Assembly: GCA_031178565.1 (NCBI GenBank)
Contig: JAPSIU010000003.1
Span: 1-33,710 of the forward strand
DNA from: Leucobacter sp.
Lineage (GTDB): Bacteria; Actinomycetota; Actinomycetes; Actinomycetales; Microbacteriaceae
Direction: 5' to 3'
Length of the DNA stretch: 33,710 bases
A program made the position numbers and the translations under genes. Shown piece by piece: positions 1-9,724 of this stretch (the first letter of the stretch is position 1; each line of letters begins with the position of its first letter). The notes below the pieces were generated by a model, which worked only from the letters and a program-made list of their open reading frames with translations, had not been told where the DNA came from and did not search any database.

Positions 1-2121
1 CTGCAGTCCGCCGCACTCGGCGTCGGCCTGCTGACCGCTGGCGTCGGGCTGCTCGGCGGCGCCCTGATGCGCGGCGTCGTGAACGTCGCCGAGTTCCGCG
101 CCGCTTCGGCCACGCTCGGCATGACCGGCGCGAACGCACGTCGCGGCCTCGCATCTGTTGCCTCATTCCTGGGTGGGCCATGGGGAATCGCTCTGGCCGC
201 GGCATCGCTGTCGGTGCATCTCTTCAACTCGGCGATGGATGCTTCGAAGACGTCCGCCGAGACGTTCACCAACGCGATCAAGCAGGGCGAGTCCGCGGTC
301 GCGGCGATGCAGTCCACTGCAGAGCAGAACGAGCAGGGTATCGCGAAGGCCTTCATCAACGTCGAGCAGCACCTGCAGGATCTCCCCGCCCTGGCCGATA
401 AAGCAGCCACAGCAGGCCGCGGGTTCTGGTCCTCGATGAGCTTCAACGAGAACGCCGCACTCGACTCGATCAAGGAACTCGGATCCTCGCTCGCGACTCT
501 CGCCAGCAGCGACCTCCCGCAAGCGCAGGAGGCGTTCGCGGCGTTCGTCAAGGACAGTGGCCTGGACGACGCGCAGGCGCTCACCTTCTTGAACGAGGAG
601 ATGGGCGGGTTCAAGTCGTCGCTGCTCGATGCAGCGGAGGTGGCCGGTCTGGCTACCGATGACACGACCCTCCTGAAGCTCGCGCTGGGTGAGATCAGCC
701 CGGCCGCAGCAGATGGAGCCTCGGCGGCCGACGGGCAGGCTACGTCTCTCGAGGCGCTTGCTGGCGTGGCTCAGTCCACGAGCGAAGATGTTGCTGAGCT
801 GTCGGATCAGATCCGGGACTTCGGCGGCGCGGCATTCGATGTCGAGGGCGCTGCGATCAAGCTCCAGGAGGAATACCGCGCTCTTTCCGACGCACTTGCG
901 GAGGGTGGGCAGTCGCTCGACATCACGACTGAGGCTGGCGGGAAGACGGTACAGCAGCTGCTCGATATCGCTTCAGCGGCGAATGAGTCCGCGGGTGCGA
1001 CGTTCGCGATGACGGGACGGCAAGAGGATGCCAACGCGATCCTCGACGAGGCTCGTCAGAAGATCATCGACGCCCGTACGGCGCTCGGCGAGTCCCCCGA
1101 AGTGGCGGCGGCATGGGCCGACCGGTTCGTGTCGTCGTCGGCCGCGGTGAATGACGCGATGCAGGAGGTCGCAGACAAGATCGCGGAGATCCCGTCCGAG
1201 AAGAAGCTCTACATCGACGCCGAAACGGCGGCAGCGTACGAGGGCATCGAGGGCGTGCAGGTCATGCAGATCGACGACAAGACCGCGGTCGTGGTCGGCG
1301 ATAACGATGACGCGATGGCGAAGATCCACGAGATCGCCGCGCAGCAGCCGCCGGACAAGATCTTCCAGATCAGCGCCGACGCCGCTGATGCGTACGCCGG
1401 TATCGACGGCGTGAATGTCAAGAAGGTCGACGGGAAGACCGCCTACGTGTGGGGTAACAACGCGGAGGCTGTCCAGGCGATCGAAGACGTCAACGCGAAA
1501 CAGACGCCCCGGAAGGTCGTCACTATCGACGGCGACTCTTCGAAGTTCGAGGGCGTCTGGTCGGGGATTGTCGGACGTGTCGGCGAAGCGTGGGTCAACG
1601 TCTTCGGACGCAAGACCGACTTCGCTGGCGGCATCTACGGCTCCGGCGGCCAGCACTTCGCCGCGGGCGGCTTCACTCATGTGCGGCGGTTCGCGGCAGG
1701 TGGATTCCCGCCGGGAATGTATCAGGGCCGCCTCGGCGGGATCTGGAAGCCGGGCATCGATGGCCTCATGCACAACTTCGCTGAGGCCGAGCACGGAGTC
1801 CCGTGGGAGGCCTACCTCTCGGGGAAGCCCGAGTTCCGGGGCCGCAATATCGCGCTCGCGCTCCAGTCCCTCACAAGGCTCGGGTTCCCGGTGGTGCCAG
1901 CGAGTCAGGTGTACGGCACGAGGGCGTTCGCGACAGGCGATGTGCTCGCGCGGCGTACCTCGGCGCCGACTCCGTCGGCTCCTGTCGGCGGGCCTCAGGT
2001 GGAGCGTCGACGTCGTCGGCGTGGCCCCCTTGCTGAGGTCATCAATATCGGCGTGGACGCCGGAACGAACGATCTGCGGACGTTCGCTGACATGTTCGAC
2101 CGATTCGACCGAGAGGGGTGA
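1..2121 (+). CDS. Phage tail tape measure protein, C-terminal part (5' end outside window)
   Basis: The frame is open from base 1, so the gene begins left of the window; 706 residues are visible. Tape measure proteins fill the siphovirus tail tube, set tail length and help DNA entry. What is seen: an alanine-rich, largely helical protein with a hydrophobic stretch near visible residues 55-75 (ASFLGGPWGIALAAA), and glycine/alanine-rich FAAGGF repeats near residues 555-570, both usual in actinophage tape measures. Between them, two full 52-residue repeats and a third partial one start at bases 1201, 1357 and 1513. Downstream genes are tail-tip proteins, the normal order. The stop overlaps the next gene's ribosome-binding region. 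The family assignment rests on composition and position rather than on a catalytic motif. Confidence 0.85.
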   Translation: MQSAALGVGLLTAGVGLLGGALMRGVVNVAEFRAASATLGMTGANARRGLASVASFLGGPWGIALAAASLSVHLFNSAMDASKTSAETFTNAIKQGESAVAAMQSTAEQNEQGIAKAFINVEQHLQDLPALADKAATAGRGFWSSMSFNENAALDSIKELGSSLATLASSDLPQAQEAFAAFVKDSGLDDAQALTFLNEEMGGFKSSLLDAAEVAGLATDDTTLLKLALGEISPAAADGASAADGQATSLEALAGVAQSTSEDVAELSDQIRDFGGAAFDVEGAAIKLQEEYRALSDALAEGGQSLDITTEAGGKTVQQLLDIASAANESAGATFAMTGRQEDANAILDEARQKIIDARTALGESPEVAAAWADRFVSSSAAVNDAMQEVADKIAEIPSEKKLYIDAETAAAYEGIEGVQVMQIDDKTAVVVGDNDDAMAKIHEIAAQQPPDKIFQISADAADAYAGIDGVNVKKVDGKTAYVWGNNAEAVQAIEDVNAKQTPRKVVTIDGDSSKFEGVWSGIVGRVGEAWVNVFGRKTDFAGGIYGSGGQHFAAGGFTHVRRFAAGGFPPGMYQGRLGGIWKPGIDGLMHNFAEAEHGVPWEAYLSGKPEFRGRNIALALQSLTRLGFPVVPASQVYGTRAFATGDVLARRTSAPTPSAPVGGPQVERRRRRRGPLAEVINIGVDAGTNDLRTFADMFDRFDREG
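1201..1560 (+). repeat. 52-residue tandem repeats in the tape measure gene
   Basis: Two full units (1201-1356 and 1357-1512) and the start of a third (1513 to about 1560) encode the same pattern: K-x-x-x-I-x-A-x-x-A-x-A-Y-x-G-I-x-G-V, then x-K-x-D-x-K-T-A-x-V-x-G-x-N, then a short helix ending in a Q-x-P turn. The period is exactly 156 bases. Confidence 0.8.
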
Positions 2122-2123
2122 CG

Positions 2124-3029
2124 ATGTTCGGAACGTGGCAGCTCTCCTACGAGGGCACCGGCTACGAGTTCGGCACTCCCGCTCATGCGGTGCAGGTGGT
2201 CGAGTGGGAGCAGGATCCCGACGTGCACGACGTCGGCGACGTCCGCCCGCCCCGGCAGGACGGCGTCTGGTTCGATGAGGACACCGTCGAGCCTGGCCAG
2301 ATCGTCGTGCATGTGCTCATCGACTTCACGTCTGCGCCGTATCCGGTGGAGGAGTGTGTGCGGCGCGCCATGCTGGCTCGGGCTGAGCTCGAGCGGGTGT
2401 GGCGCGCCGACACCCTTCGCAGGTCGTCGCGTGCGGTCGCGGAGCTCACGATCGGCGGGGAGGTCATCGTCGAGGGCAGGCCCCGTCGGGCCCGCTTCGA
2501 TGACGCCTACCAGAACGTCGGCCGCATCACCGCCGAGCTCCCGTTCGTGCCGGCCCGGCATGAGGTGTTCCTCGCTGGTGGGGATGGCGGTTGGCGGGAG
2601 GCCACGGTCGGTCTGGTGCCGCCGGAGCAGGCCGGCGGATGGATGTTCCCCCTCGTGTTCCCTCTCACGAACCTGCATCCGGTGGTGCGCGGCACGCATT
2701 TCACGGTCGGCGGTGACGCGCGGGCGGCGGCGATCGTCGAGATCGCGGGACCGATCGGTGCTGGCGCCGAGCTGGAGATCCCGGATCTGTGGGTGGTGCG
2801 CACGAACCGGGCGCTCGCGTACGACGAGGTCGCTGTCGCGGACGCGCGACCCGGTCGGGCACTCCTGACGGTGAATGGGCGGCCTGAGAACTGGCTTGCT
2901 CCGTCCTCGTCTCGACTGTCCGAGATCTCTCTTCCCCCGGGCGCCTGGCAGGTCATGCTCCGGGGCTCATCTCTTGAAGGCACGGCATCCGGTCGGGTGC
3001 GGTGGCGCGACACGAAGGCAGGTAAGTAA
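2124..3029 (+). CDS. Phage distal-tail/tail-tip protein
   Basis: A 301-residue protein directly after the tape measure gene, the place of the distal tail (Dit-like) protein that joins the tail tube to the tip. It is rich in beta strands and Trp/Val with no signal peptide or membrane segment. The N-terminal half (to about residue 150) and the more variable C-terminal half (from about residue 165, including LVFPLTNLHP) could be the belt and galectin-like domains known for Dit proteins, but this is inferred from position and composition. The ATG at 2124 is preferred over the GTG at 2118 because GAGAGGGG (2111-2118) gives it normal Shine-Dalgarno spacing. The stop overlaps the next ATG by one base, so translation is probably coupled. 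Confidence 0.65.
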   Translation: MFGTWQLSYEGTGYEFGTPAHAVQVVEWEQDPDVHDVGDVRPPRQDGVWFDEDTVEPGQIVVHVLIDFTSAPYPVEECVRRAMLARAELERVWRADTLRRSSRAVAELTIGGEVIVEGRPRRARFDDAYQNVGRITAELPFVPARHEVFLAGGDGGWREATVGLVPPEQAGGWMFPLVFPLTNLHPVVRGTHFTVGGDARAAAIVEIAGPIGAGAELEIPDLWVVRTNRALAYDEVAVADARPGRALLTVNGRPENWLAPSSSRLSEISLPPGAWQVMLRGSSLEGTASGRVRWRDTKAGK

Positions 3030-4036
3030 TGGGCTGGGCAATCGATGGGCCGGTGCCGACGGAGGTCGCGGACGGGCGACGGATGCTGTACTCCGCAACG
3101 AGTGGCGCGGAGGGCGTCGGCGGGGTCTCCGATCTGAAGGTTGCGCCCCTCGCGACGCCTGGTCAGGGGATCCGCGTGCTGACCGGTACGGCTCTGATCC
3201 GGTCCGCGTATGGGTCTGCCGGGAACGAAACGTACCAGGGTGCTGTCAGTACGCAGCAGACGGTGGCGACCACGCCGACACCGTCGTCTCCGTCGACGGG
3301 CCGCTCGGATCTCGTGGTGATGCAGGTGGAGGATCCCTGGGCGGTGAACTCACCCTGGCCGACTCCCGCGACTCCCGCGACCTATGATGCGTTCCCGATC
3401 CGCATCATCGAGGGCGTCCCGGCAGGGACGACACGTCTGCAGGACGTCCCCGGCTACCAGACGCGCACCGCGGTCACGCTCGCCCGGATCGATATCCCCG
3501 CGTCGACGGGGACGATCACGGCGGGCATGATCAAGGACCTCCGGAAGGTCGCGCGCCCGAACCGGGACCATGCGATGCGCGTACACGCGCTCACCGGGAC
3601 GGACACTTCACAGATCACGACGACGACGGCATACCCCGCAGGTGGGCAGACCTGGCCGACCGCGGTAGATGCGGCCTGGACAGAGATCGACATCCCGTCG
3701 TGGGCGTCGCGCGCGCGAATCACGATGATCTGGGGCGGCGTACGCATCCCTCCTGGGAATGCGTTCGGCTACACATGGGTACAGATCGCGCAGACAGTGC
3801 ACCCGCAGAACGTGAAGACGCAGGCGACGGCGTGGGATACCCCGGGCCTGTCGCAGAACTCGAAGTACACGCATTTCACGGCGGACGAAGTGACGATCCC
3901 GCCGGAGCTGCGCGGCACGCGGCAGAAGTTCTACCCGCGCGCAAACCGCACTGGCGGTACCGCGTCTGCCGGCATGATCCTCGACTACGGATCCTCGGTG
4001 ATGCTCCTCGTTGATTTCTACGAGCAGGCGATCTGA
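3029..4036 (+). CDS. Phage minor tail protein (baseplate-like)
   Basis: A 335-residue tail protein. The N-terminal 170 residues resemble actinophage minor tail proteins that begin with a short domain and include the segment MIKDLRKVARP (about residues 168-178). The C-terminal half (from about residue 195) is beta-rich, with aromatic and Thr-rich strands, and could be a carbohydrate- or receptor-contacting domain. It starts at the ATG whose first base is the last base of the upstream stop, and its own stop overlaps the next start by one base, so it sits in one tightly packed tail operon. There are no catalytic motifs, and its function is inferred from synteny. Confidence 0.6.
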   Translation: MGWAIDGPVPTEVADGRRMLYSATSGAEGVGGVSDLKVAPLATPGQGIRVLTGTALIRSAYGSAGNETYQGAVSTQQTVATTPTPSSPSTGRSDLVVMQVEDPWAVNSPWPTPATPATYDAFPIRIIEGVPAGTTRLQDVPGYQTRTAVTLARIDIPASTGTITAGMIKDLRKVARPNRDHAMRVHALTGTDTSQITTTTAYPAGGQTWPTAVDAAWTEIDIPSWASRARITMIWGGVRIPPGNAFGYTWVQIAQTVHPQNVKTQATAWDTPGLSQNSKYTHFTADEVTIPPELRGTRQKFYPRANRTGGTASAGMILDYGSSVMLLVDFYEQAI

Positions 4037-5496
4037 TGCGGTGGAGCGTGCAGCGTTACGGCACGTGGGAGTGGCTCGACTACGAGATGCCGCTCGTCGT
4101 GCCGGAGGGTCCGGAGTGGGCGCTATCCGCGTACGGGATCGTCCGCGCAACCGTCCCCGCCCCAGCCGCGCGCTATCTCGCCGATGACGGACGGGCGATG
4201 TTCGAGGACTGGGGCACGCTCGTACACCTCGAGATCGACGACCCTGGCCGCGTACGGCGGGAGTGGACGGGCTGGGTGAAAGAGGCTGTGCTCGACTCGA
4301 GCGGCTGGGACCTGTCCCTGGTCGAGTTCCCGGGCTATTTCGCGGGCGTCCCCTACGAGGGCCTCGTCCGCGGCACCGGCACCGACCCGGCCGTGATGAT
4401 CCGGCAGATCGTCGGAGACACCCAGGGCTGGGCGAATAGCTGGTTCGGGTGCACCGTCGTCGGCTCTACGCCGGTCCGGCTGGGCACCACGCTCGACGAC
4501 AAGGTCGCGGCGGCGCGTGCCGTCGTGGACGCCCGGAAGAAGACTCTGGACAGTTTCTCGAAGACGAGGACGGAGCAGACGAAGAGTCTGCAGGATCTCG
4601 ATGCGACGCTCTCCGACGAAGTCGTCGCAGCCCGCTCGCTGCTCGCGCAGGCGCAGGCACAGGTCGCCTCTCTCATCAAGGCGGGGGCTCCGTCTGCGCA
4701 GATCGAGACGGCCCGCCAGACCGTCACCGCCCGCCAGGCCACCTACACGACGGCGCTGTCCGCCTACAACGCGGAAGTCGCCGCTGGTCGTGCCGCGCTC
4801 GCTGCGGCGAAGACCGATCAGGATGCGGCTCGTGTTGCTCACAAGGCGGCCGAGGATGCGTACAAGGCCGCGAAGGACGAGCGGGCGTTGAAGGGTGGCG
4901 CGTACGAGGTGCGTGGTGAGGATCTCACCGACACGTACCGTGCGATCAACGAACTCGCGAGGTCGGCGGGGATCGAGTGGACGACTGAGACCGTCTACAC
5001 GGAGGGCGCACCCGACGTGCGTGTCCGGATCCACTATCCGCGGGCGGGCGGACGCCGGGACGACCTGATCTTCGACACCGGCGTGAACATCGTCTCTGCG
5101 CTCGAGCTCGAGCCCGGCGGCGAGTACGCCAACGCCGCGGTCGGGGTGGGTGCGGGCGAAGGACCGAAGGCGATCCGCCGCAGCCTGAATCTCCGATCCC
5201 AGCGTGCACGCCGCCCCGCCGTGGTCGAGGACAAGACGCTCCGAACGGCCGCGCAGGTCGATGCGGCGATGCGGTACGAGGTCGCGCTCCGTCAGGCTCC
5301 CCCGTACCCGCCGGAGATCGAAGTCATCGACCACCCCAACTGCAGGCTCGGCGCCTGGTCCGTCGGGGATCTGATCACGGTGCAGGGCGCGCTCCGCAAC
5401 GGGCTCACCTACCGGGGGCTGCTCCGTGTCGTGTCCTGGGCCCGGAAGGGCGCTACGCGTGCGGTGCTGCGCCTGCAGCCCGCCGAACCAATCTAA
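4036..5496 (+). CDS. Phage minor tail protein with central coiled coil (Gp37-like)
   Basis: A 486-residue protein. Residues 1 to about 150 and 290-486 are beta-rich and look like the two halves of the Gp37-like tail-hub family of actinophages (N-terminal MRWSVQRYGTWEWLDYE; C-terminal LGAWSVGDLITVQG and a final strand ending LRLQPAEPI). Between them residues about 155-285 form an Ala/Lys/Glu/Gln-rich heptad region, a long coiled coil inserted in the hub. In known relatives this protein is part of the tail tip, between Dit and the receptor-binding fibre. It is separated from the fibre gene by only 13 bases. Family assignment is from recognition of overall pattern, not a database match. Confidence 0.65.
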   Translation: MRWSVQRYGTWEWLDYEMPLVVPEGPEWALSAYGIVRATVPAPAARYLADDGRAMFEDWGTLVHLEIDDPGRVRREWTGWVKEAVLDSSGWDLSLVEFPGYFAGVPYEGLVRGTGTDPAVMIRQIVGDTQGWANSWFGCTVVGSTPVRLGTTLDDKVAAARAVVDARKKTLDSFSKTRTEQTKSLQDLDATLSDEVVAARSLLAQAQAQVASLIKAGAPSAQIETARQTVTARQATYTTALSAYNAEVAAGRAALAAAKTDQDAARVAHKAAEDAYKAAKDERALKGGAYEVRGEDLTDTYRAINELARSAGIEWTTETVYTEGAPDVRVRIHYPRAGGRRDDLIFDTGVNIVSALELEPGGEYANAAVGVGAGEGPKAIRRSLNLRSQRARRPAVVEDKTLRTAAQVDAAMRYEVALRQAPPYPPEIEVIDHPNCRLGAWSVGDLITVQGALRNGLTYRGLLRVVSWARKGATRAVLRLQPAEPI

Positions 5497-5509
5497 AAGG
5501 AGACACCTC

Positions 5510-8500
5510 ATGGCTCGTGACCCCATGGAGCGCATCGCTCGAGAAGTCGTGAGCACCAAGAAGCGCCTCGACGCGCTCGCCCGCTCGCGTCAGCTTCCCG
5601 CGACGTCGGTGACGCTCGACGACGGAGAAGAGCAGGACCTCACGAACGTCCTGATCCGTGGCGCTGACGCCTGGGCCGGTGTGGGGGCGATCGATGAGCA
5701 CCTCACCGACATCGGCGACATCGCGGATGATTCCGCGGTCGGGTCCACGTTCCTGCCCGACCAGGTCGCAGCCGCGGCCGGGTCCGCGGACGCCGGCTAC
5801 GACACCGGCATCGTTGCCTGGGAGCGCGCGCAGGAAGCGAAGGCCGAGATCGAGTCGACGCGTGTCGAGCTCGAAGGTCGCCTCACGGACCTGGATCTGG
5901 ATCTCGTCGCCGCCGAAGGACGTCTCGCTGAAGCCCAGGCCCGCGCCGATGCAGCGTTCGGGGCGGCTGAATCCCGGGGGCTTCCGGTCGTGCAAGATAC
6001 CGCTCCTGCAGGCGTGGAGATCCGCCGCAACGTCGTGCTCGCGCCTCGCGGCACGGCAGCACGGGCCGGCAACTGGGCGTCCATGACCGCCCGATCGACG
6101 GAACTCACCGGCGGCCCAGAGTACTGCCCGCAGTGGGGCAAGGGAGTCGTCAGCGCGGCTACGTCCTCCTCGCTGACGTATTGGACGGCGGGAACCGGCC
6201 TCGGCGGCACACCGGTCGTCGGTGGGCAGACGTATGAGCTTGGGATGTCGGTGTACTCCTCGCGGGCGACCGACAACCGCATCGCGATCTACCAGTACCG
6301 GGCGGATGGGTCTCTCATCTCGGCAGACTCGACGATCTTCCCTCTCCTGCCGATCAGCGCTGGTGAGTGGATCCGCCGGGAAGCGACCTGGACCGCGCCC
6401 GCGGACTGTGCGCATGTCCTGCTCGAAGTGCATCTTGTGGCTCCGTCAGGCGGATGGGCAGCGGGCGACATCATCGGGTACACGGCGTCCGCTGTATCCT
6501 CCGGCACGGGCGGGTATTTCGACGGCGGGTATGCGCCAGGACGCACGTACTCGACCGCATGGACTGGGCCGGCGAATGCGTCGGTCTCGGTGCTCTCGGA
6601 GTGGGAGGTGCCTCCGTCTCAGATTCTCTGGATCGACACGTCCGGGGGCGCGAACACGCCCATGCGGTGGGACGGCACCTCCTGGGTTGAGATCACCGAC
6701 AAGACCGCGAAGGACGCCGCGGCGGATGCCGCCGTCGCGCACGAAACTGCGTCGTCGGCGCAAGGTGCCGCGGATACTGCAAAAGCAGCGGCGGATGCCG
6801 CGGCGGTGGCCGCTCTGGAGGCTGCGGATCTCGCAGCCGGGGGCGGCGCGGTCCTCGTGCAGGACACAGCACCCACGGTGACGGAAGTGCGCCGGAACTA
6901 CATCAAGGGCTCGTCGCCGTTGTCCGGGAACATGATCGCGAACTTTGCATCCACGTCGCGATCCGTGGTCACAGATCCGCTGGGGATTTACGGCCAAGTG
7001 ATCCAGGTCGTCACCACTGGAACTGCTGGAGGCATAACTCAGAACGTCGCCACCGGCTCCAACATGGGCGCGGCCGAGATGCCGGCCGGGGCAGGAACCT
7101 TCACGGCCCTCTTCCGCGCCCCGGCGGGCGCGCTGATGCGCGTCGGCGTGCAGGAGTATTCGCCGACGATCACCCCGCGCGGTGAAAACTTCCTGCCGTG
7201 GGCGGCCGCGACGGGCAACTGGCAGGAGGTCACACTCCCCTACACGGTCACCGCCGCCGACTCGCGAACACGGATTGCGGTGCAAGCTCAGAACCCGGTG
7301 ACGTTCTGGGTGGGAGGCGTCTCCGGCGAGACCGGCGCCACCCCGGGCGGGATCATCCTGCCCGGATATCCGTCGCCAGACCCGCTCCTAACGCCCGCGT
7401 GGACCGGCCCGGCGAATGCGTCCCCGTCGGTGTTGCTGCGTGGTCCGGTCCGCTTGGACCGTATCCTCTGGATCGACACCACTAGTGGGGCGAACACACC
7501 GAAGCGGTGGAACGGCAGCATATGGACGGAGGTCACGGATAAGGCCGCGAAGGACGCGGCAACCGCGGCAGCCAGCGCGGCCTCAGCGGCAGCTACCGCG
7601 CAGTCGAAAGCCGATGCGGCGCACACCCTCGCCGGCACCGCGCAGTCGAATGCTCAGAGCGCGCTCACGATGGCGGGCACGAAGGGCAAGGTCTACTACT
7701 CGACGTCCGCCCCTGCGGGCGAGGCGACCGCGCAGGGTGACCTGTGGCGACAGATCGACGACACTTCGAAAGACGTCCTGGCGGAGTGGTACTGGACCGG
7801 GACGGCATGGCAGTCGTCGAAGATCACGACGACCGCGATCGCGAACTTGGATGTCGGCAAGCTCGTCGTCGGGACCGGGATCATCTCGGATCTCGTCGCG
7901 CAACACATCGCCGGCCGCACGGCGAGCTTCCAGACCGTCGATGTGAACAACATCTTCGTCACCGGTCAGGCCGTCATCCAGGAAGCTGTGATCGAGGCGC
8001 TCTGGGCGCAGGTCGTGAAAGCCCGCTTCCTTATCGCGACTGAGCAGATCATCACGAAGGATGTCATCGCAGAGGGAACGATCTCGGCAAGCAAGCTCGC
8101 GTCCGACGTGTTCCAGGGCAATACCTTTATCGGTAACACGTTCGTCGGCGGCACCGTCAGCGGCTCGTTCTTCGAGCTCAGCGGGTACGGCAACAACGTG
8201 CTCCGCCTGTCCGACCCGATGACCAGCGTCACGCCGTGGACTGCCACCGATGGCGCTACGCGAGCGCTCGACTCCCTCATGTTCCGGTCGTCGCCCACGT
8301 CGATGCGTATCACCCGAGGCACGAGCACGTCCCCCACTGCGGGCGCGTACCGAAACATCACGGTACCCGCCGGTAAGGGCGCGGAAGCGGTGTTCTGGGT
8401 GTATTCCCCGACCGCGATGACGGTCTCCGCGAACTTCTGGAACGTGCAGTTCCCGAACCGGGCAACGGAAACGTACGTTCCTGCCGGGGCCTGGACGGAA

Positions 8501-9367
8501 GTACGGTTCAGCGCGGAGTCCCCGTCAGCCACACAGTCATGGACACGCCTGTACATTAAGTCCGGTGGCGGGCTGGCTCCGGCGTACTTCTGTGTCGATG
8601 ACCTCGCCGTGAGCTCGACCGATATTGACAACCGCAAGCTGTCGATCCTCCGAGACGAGAGCGGCGGCCCGCAGGTGTACGGGAACAGTGGCGAGTGGCA
8701 CCGCTTCAAGCTGTACGTCGGGGAACCCCCCGGCGGCAGCCGCGGCGGATCCCTTGCGGTGTGGAACAACGAAGGCACCGTGGTCACCGGATACTCCGGC
8801 ACAGGCGTCAACATGTCCGACAGTGTCGGAGAACGCCTGACGATCACCAACGGTGGCATGAGATGGCCGAAACCGTCGACGTTCAACACGGAGATCCAGT
8901 CGAACTCCGCGACCGGGTTCCTCATCGAATCCATGAACGCGAGCGCTCCACTCACCCTGAAATCCACAGGGAACGACATCGCGCTCTCAGCCAACGCGGT
9001 CACCTCGGATCGCGCGCTGAAGGTCCTCTGGTCTGGCGAGATCTTCATGAATGGCAGTCAGGTCGCCCCGCTGTCGGATCTGGTGACGAACCAGCTCTCC
9101 GGCATCGTGCTCGTCTGGTCCCGATACCCCACCGGTGGGCCCGCGGCGAACGATTCGTGGACGGAGTGCTTCGTACCGAAGCACCACGTCACGATGAACG
9201 TCACCGGCGGATCTCGCGGCATCTATATGACGGGCACGACCGGGTTCACCAGTGGCGGCGACTGGAAGAAATACATCTACATTTCCAACGATCAGATCAC
9301 CGGGAATGCGTCCAACTCGGTCGCCCCGAACACCAACGTCGTGCTCCGTTACGTGCTCGGTGTCTGA
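5510..9367 (+). CDS. Large minor tail / tail-fibre protein, probable receptor-binding
   Basis: A 1,285-residue protein. The ATG at 5510 follows a good AAAAGGAGA Shine-Dalgarno; an in-frame upstream start at 5426 would lie inside the previous gene and is rejected. Residues 1-155 form a virion-attachment region with helices near 105-155. Then come two modules (about residues 158-446 and 447-725), each opening with VQDTAP...RRN and closing with AWTGPANAS, ILWIDT-x-x-GANTP-x-RW and an Ala-rich helix beginning TDK-x-AKDAA, but with different cores that look like lectin-type beta sandwiches. A third beta sandwich lies at about residues 905-1045, followed by a C-terminal tip domain. Preceding it is the AIANLDVGKLVVGTG segment typical of siphovirus fibre/hub proteins. 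Probable role: binding the bacterial cell surface. Confidence 0.75.
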   Translation: MARDPMERIAREVVSTKKRLDALARSRQLPATSVTLDDGEEQDLTNVLIRGADAWAGVGAIDEHLTDIGDIADDSAVGSTFLPDQVAAAAGSADAGYDTGIVAWERAQEAKAEIESTRVELEGRLTDLDLDLVAAEGRLAEAQARADAAFGAAESRGLPVVQDTAPAGVEIRRNVVLAPRGTAARAGNWASMTARSTELTGGPEYCPQWGKGVVSAATSSSLTYWTAGTGLGGTPVVGGQTYELGMSVYSSRATDNRIAIYQYRADGSLISADSTIFPLLPISAGEWIRREATWTAPADCAHVLLEVHLVAPSGGWAAGDIIGYTASAVSSGTGGYFDGGYAPGRTYSTAWTGPANASVSVLSEWEVPPSQILWIDTSGGANTPMRWDGTSWVEITDKTAKDAAADAAVAHETASSAQGAADTAKAAADAAAVAALEAADLAAGGGAVLVQDTAPTVTEVRRNYIKGSSPLSGNMIANFASTSRSVVTDPLGIYGQVIQVVTTGTAGGITQNVATGSNMGAAEMPAGAGTFTALFRAPAGALMRVGVQEYSPTITPRGENFLPWAAATGNWQEVTLPYTVTAADSRTRIAVQAQNPVTFWVGGVSGETGATPGGIILPGYPSPDPLLTPAWTGPANASPSVLLRGPVRLDRILWIDTTSGANTPKRWNGSIWTEVTDKAAKDAATAAASAASAAATAQSKADAAHTLAGTAQSNAQSALTMAGTKGKVYYSTSAPAGEATAQGDLWRQIDDTSKDVLAEWYWTGTAWQSSKITTTAIANLDVGKLVVGTGIISDLVAQHIAGRTASFQTVDVNNIFVTGQAVIQEAVIEALWAQVVKARFLIATEQIITKDVIAEGTISASKLASDVFQGNTFIGNTFVGGTVSGSFFELSGYGNNVLRLSDPMTSVTPWTATDGATRALDSLMFRSSPTSMRITRGTSTSPTAGAYRNITVPAGKGAEAVFWVYSPTAMTVSANFWNVQFPNRATETYVPAGAWTEVRFSAESPSATQSWTRLYIKSGGGLAPAYFCVDDLAVSSTDIDNRKLSILRDESGGPQVYGNSGEWHRFKLYVGEPPGGSRGGSLAVWNNEGTVVTGYSGTGVNMSDSVGERLTITNGGMRWPKPSTFNTEIQSNSATGFLIESMNASAPLTLKSTGNDIALSANAVTSDRALKVLWSGEIFMNGSQVAPLSDLVTNQLSGIVLVWSRYPTGGPAANDSWTECFVPKHHVTMNVTGGSRGIYMTGTTGFTSGGDWKKYIYISNDQITGNASNSVAPNTNVVLRYVLGV

Positions 9368-9382
9368 CAGGAAGGAGCCGCG

Positions 9383-9724
9383 TTGTCGTACCTGGCCCAA
9401 TCGAAGTTGACCGAGGATCATCATCTCGTCTCCCGCGTCGCCGCGTGTGCGGCAACCCGCGGGATCCGTGACGCTCGCCCGTGGGCGGCGCAGCACATGT
9501 GGCTGCTGTCCGCCCAGCCCGGGTGGGCGGCAGCGTACGCAGACGCGACCGCAGCCGATCCACCCGTGGACCCGGCCGACTGGGTCCCGCATGCCGGCGC
9601 GGATCCGAACGTTATCACTGACGGGATGATCCTCACCGGCGTCGAAGCAGTGATCGCACAGACGGCACCGCCGGCACCGCCTGACCCGCCTGCCGTCCCC
9701 GTACCCACTGAGAGCCCCGCCTAA
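9383..9724 (+). CDS. Small phage protein downstream of the fibre gene, function unknown
   Basis: A 113-residue protein. The start is TTG at 9383, chosen because GAAGGAG (9371-9377) is well spaced and no ATG fits. The N-terminal 50 residues contain VAACAATRGIRDARPWAAQHMW, a pattern that recurs in small actinophage proteins placed between the last tail fibre and the lysis genes. The C-terminus is Pro/Val-rich and disordered. No enzyme motif or membrane segment is visible. Its stop codon lies in the loop of a strong hairpin. I do not know its function; a chaperone or tail-assembly role is only a possibility. Confidence 0.65.
   Translation: MSYLAQSKLTEDHHLVSRVAACAATRGIRDARPWAAQHMWLLSAQPGWAAAYADATAADPPVDPADWVPHAGADPNVITDGMILTGVEAVIAQTAPPAPPDPPAVPVPTESPA

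Noticed and set aside
4123..5559. A long minus-strand frame across the coiled-coil tail gene
   Set aside because: Arg-rich and without motifs, opposite a gene with phage synteny and coupled starts.
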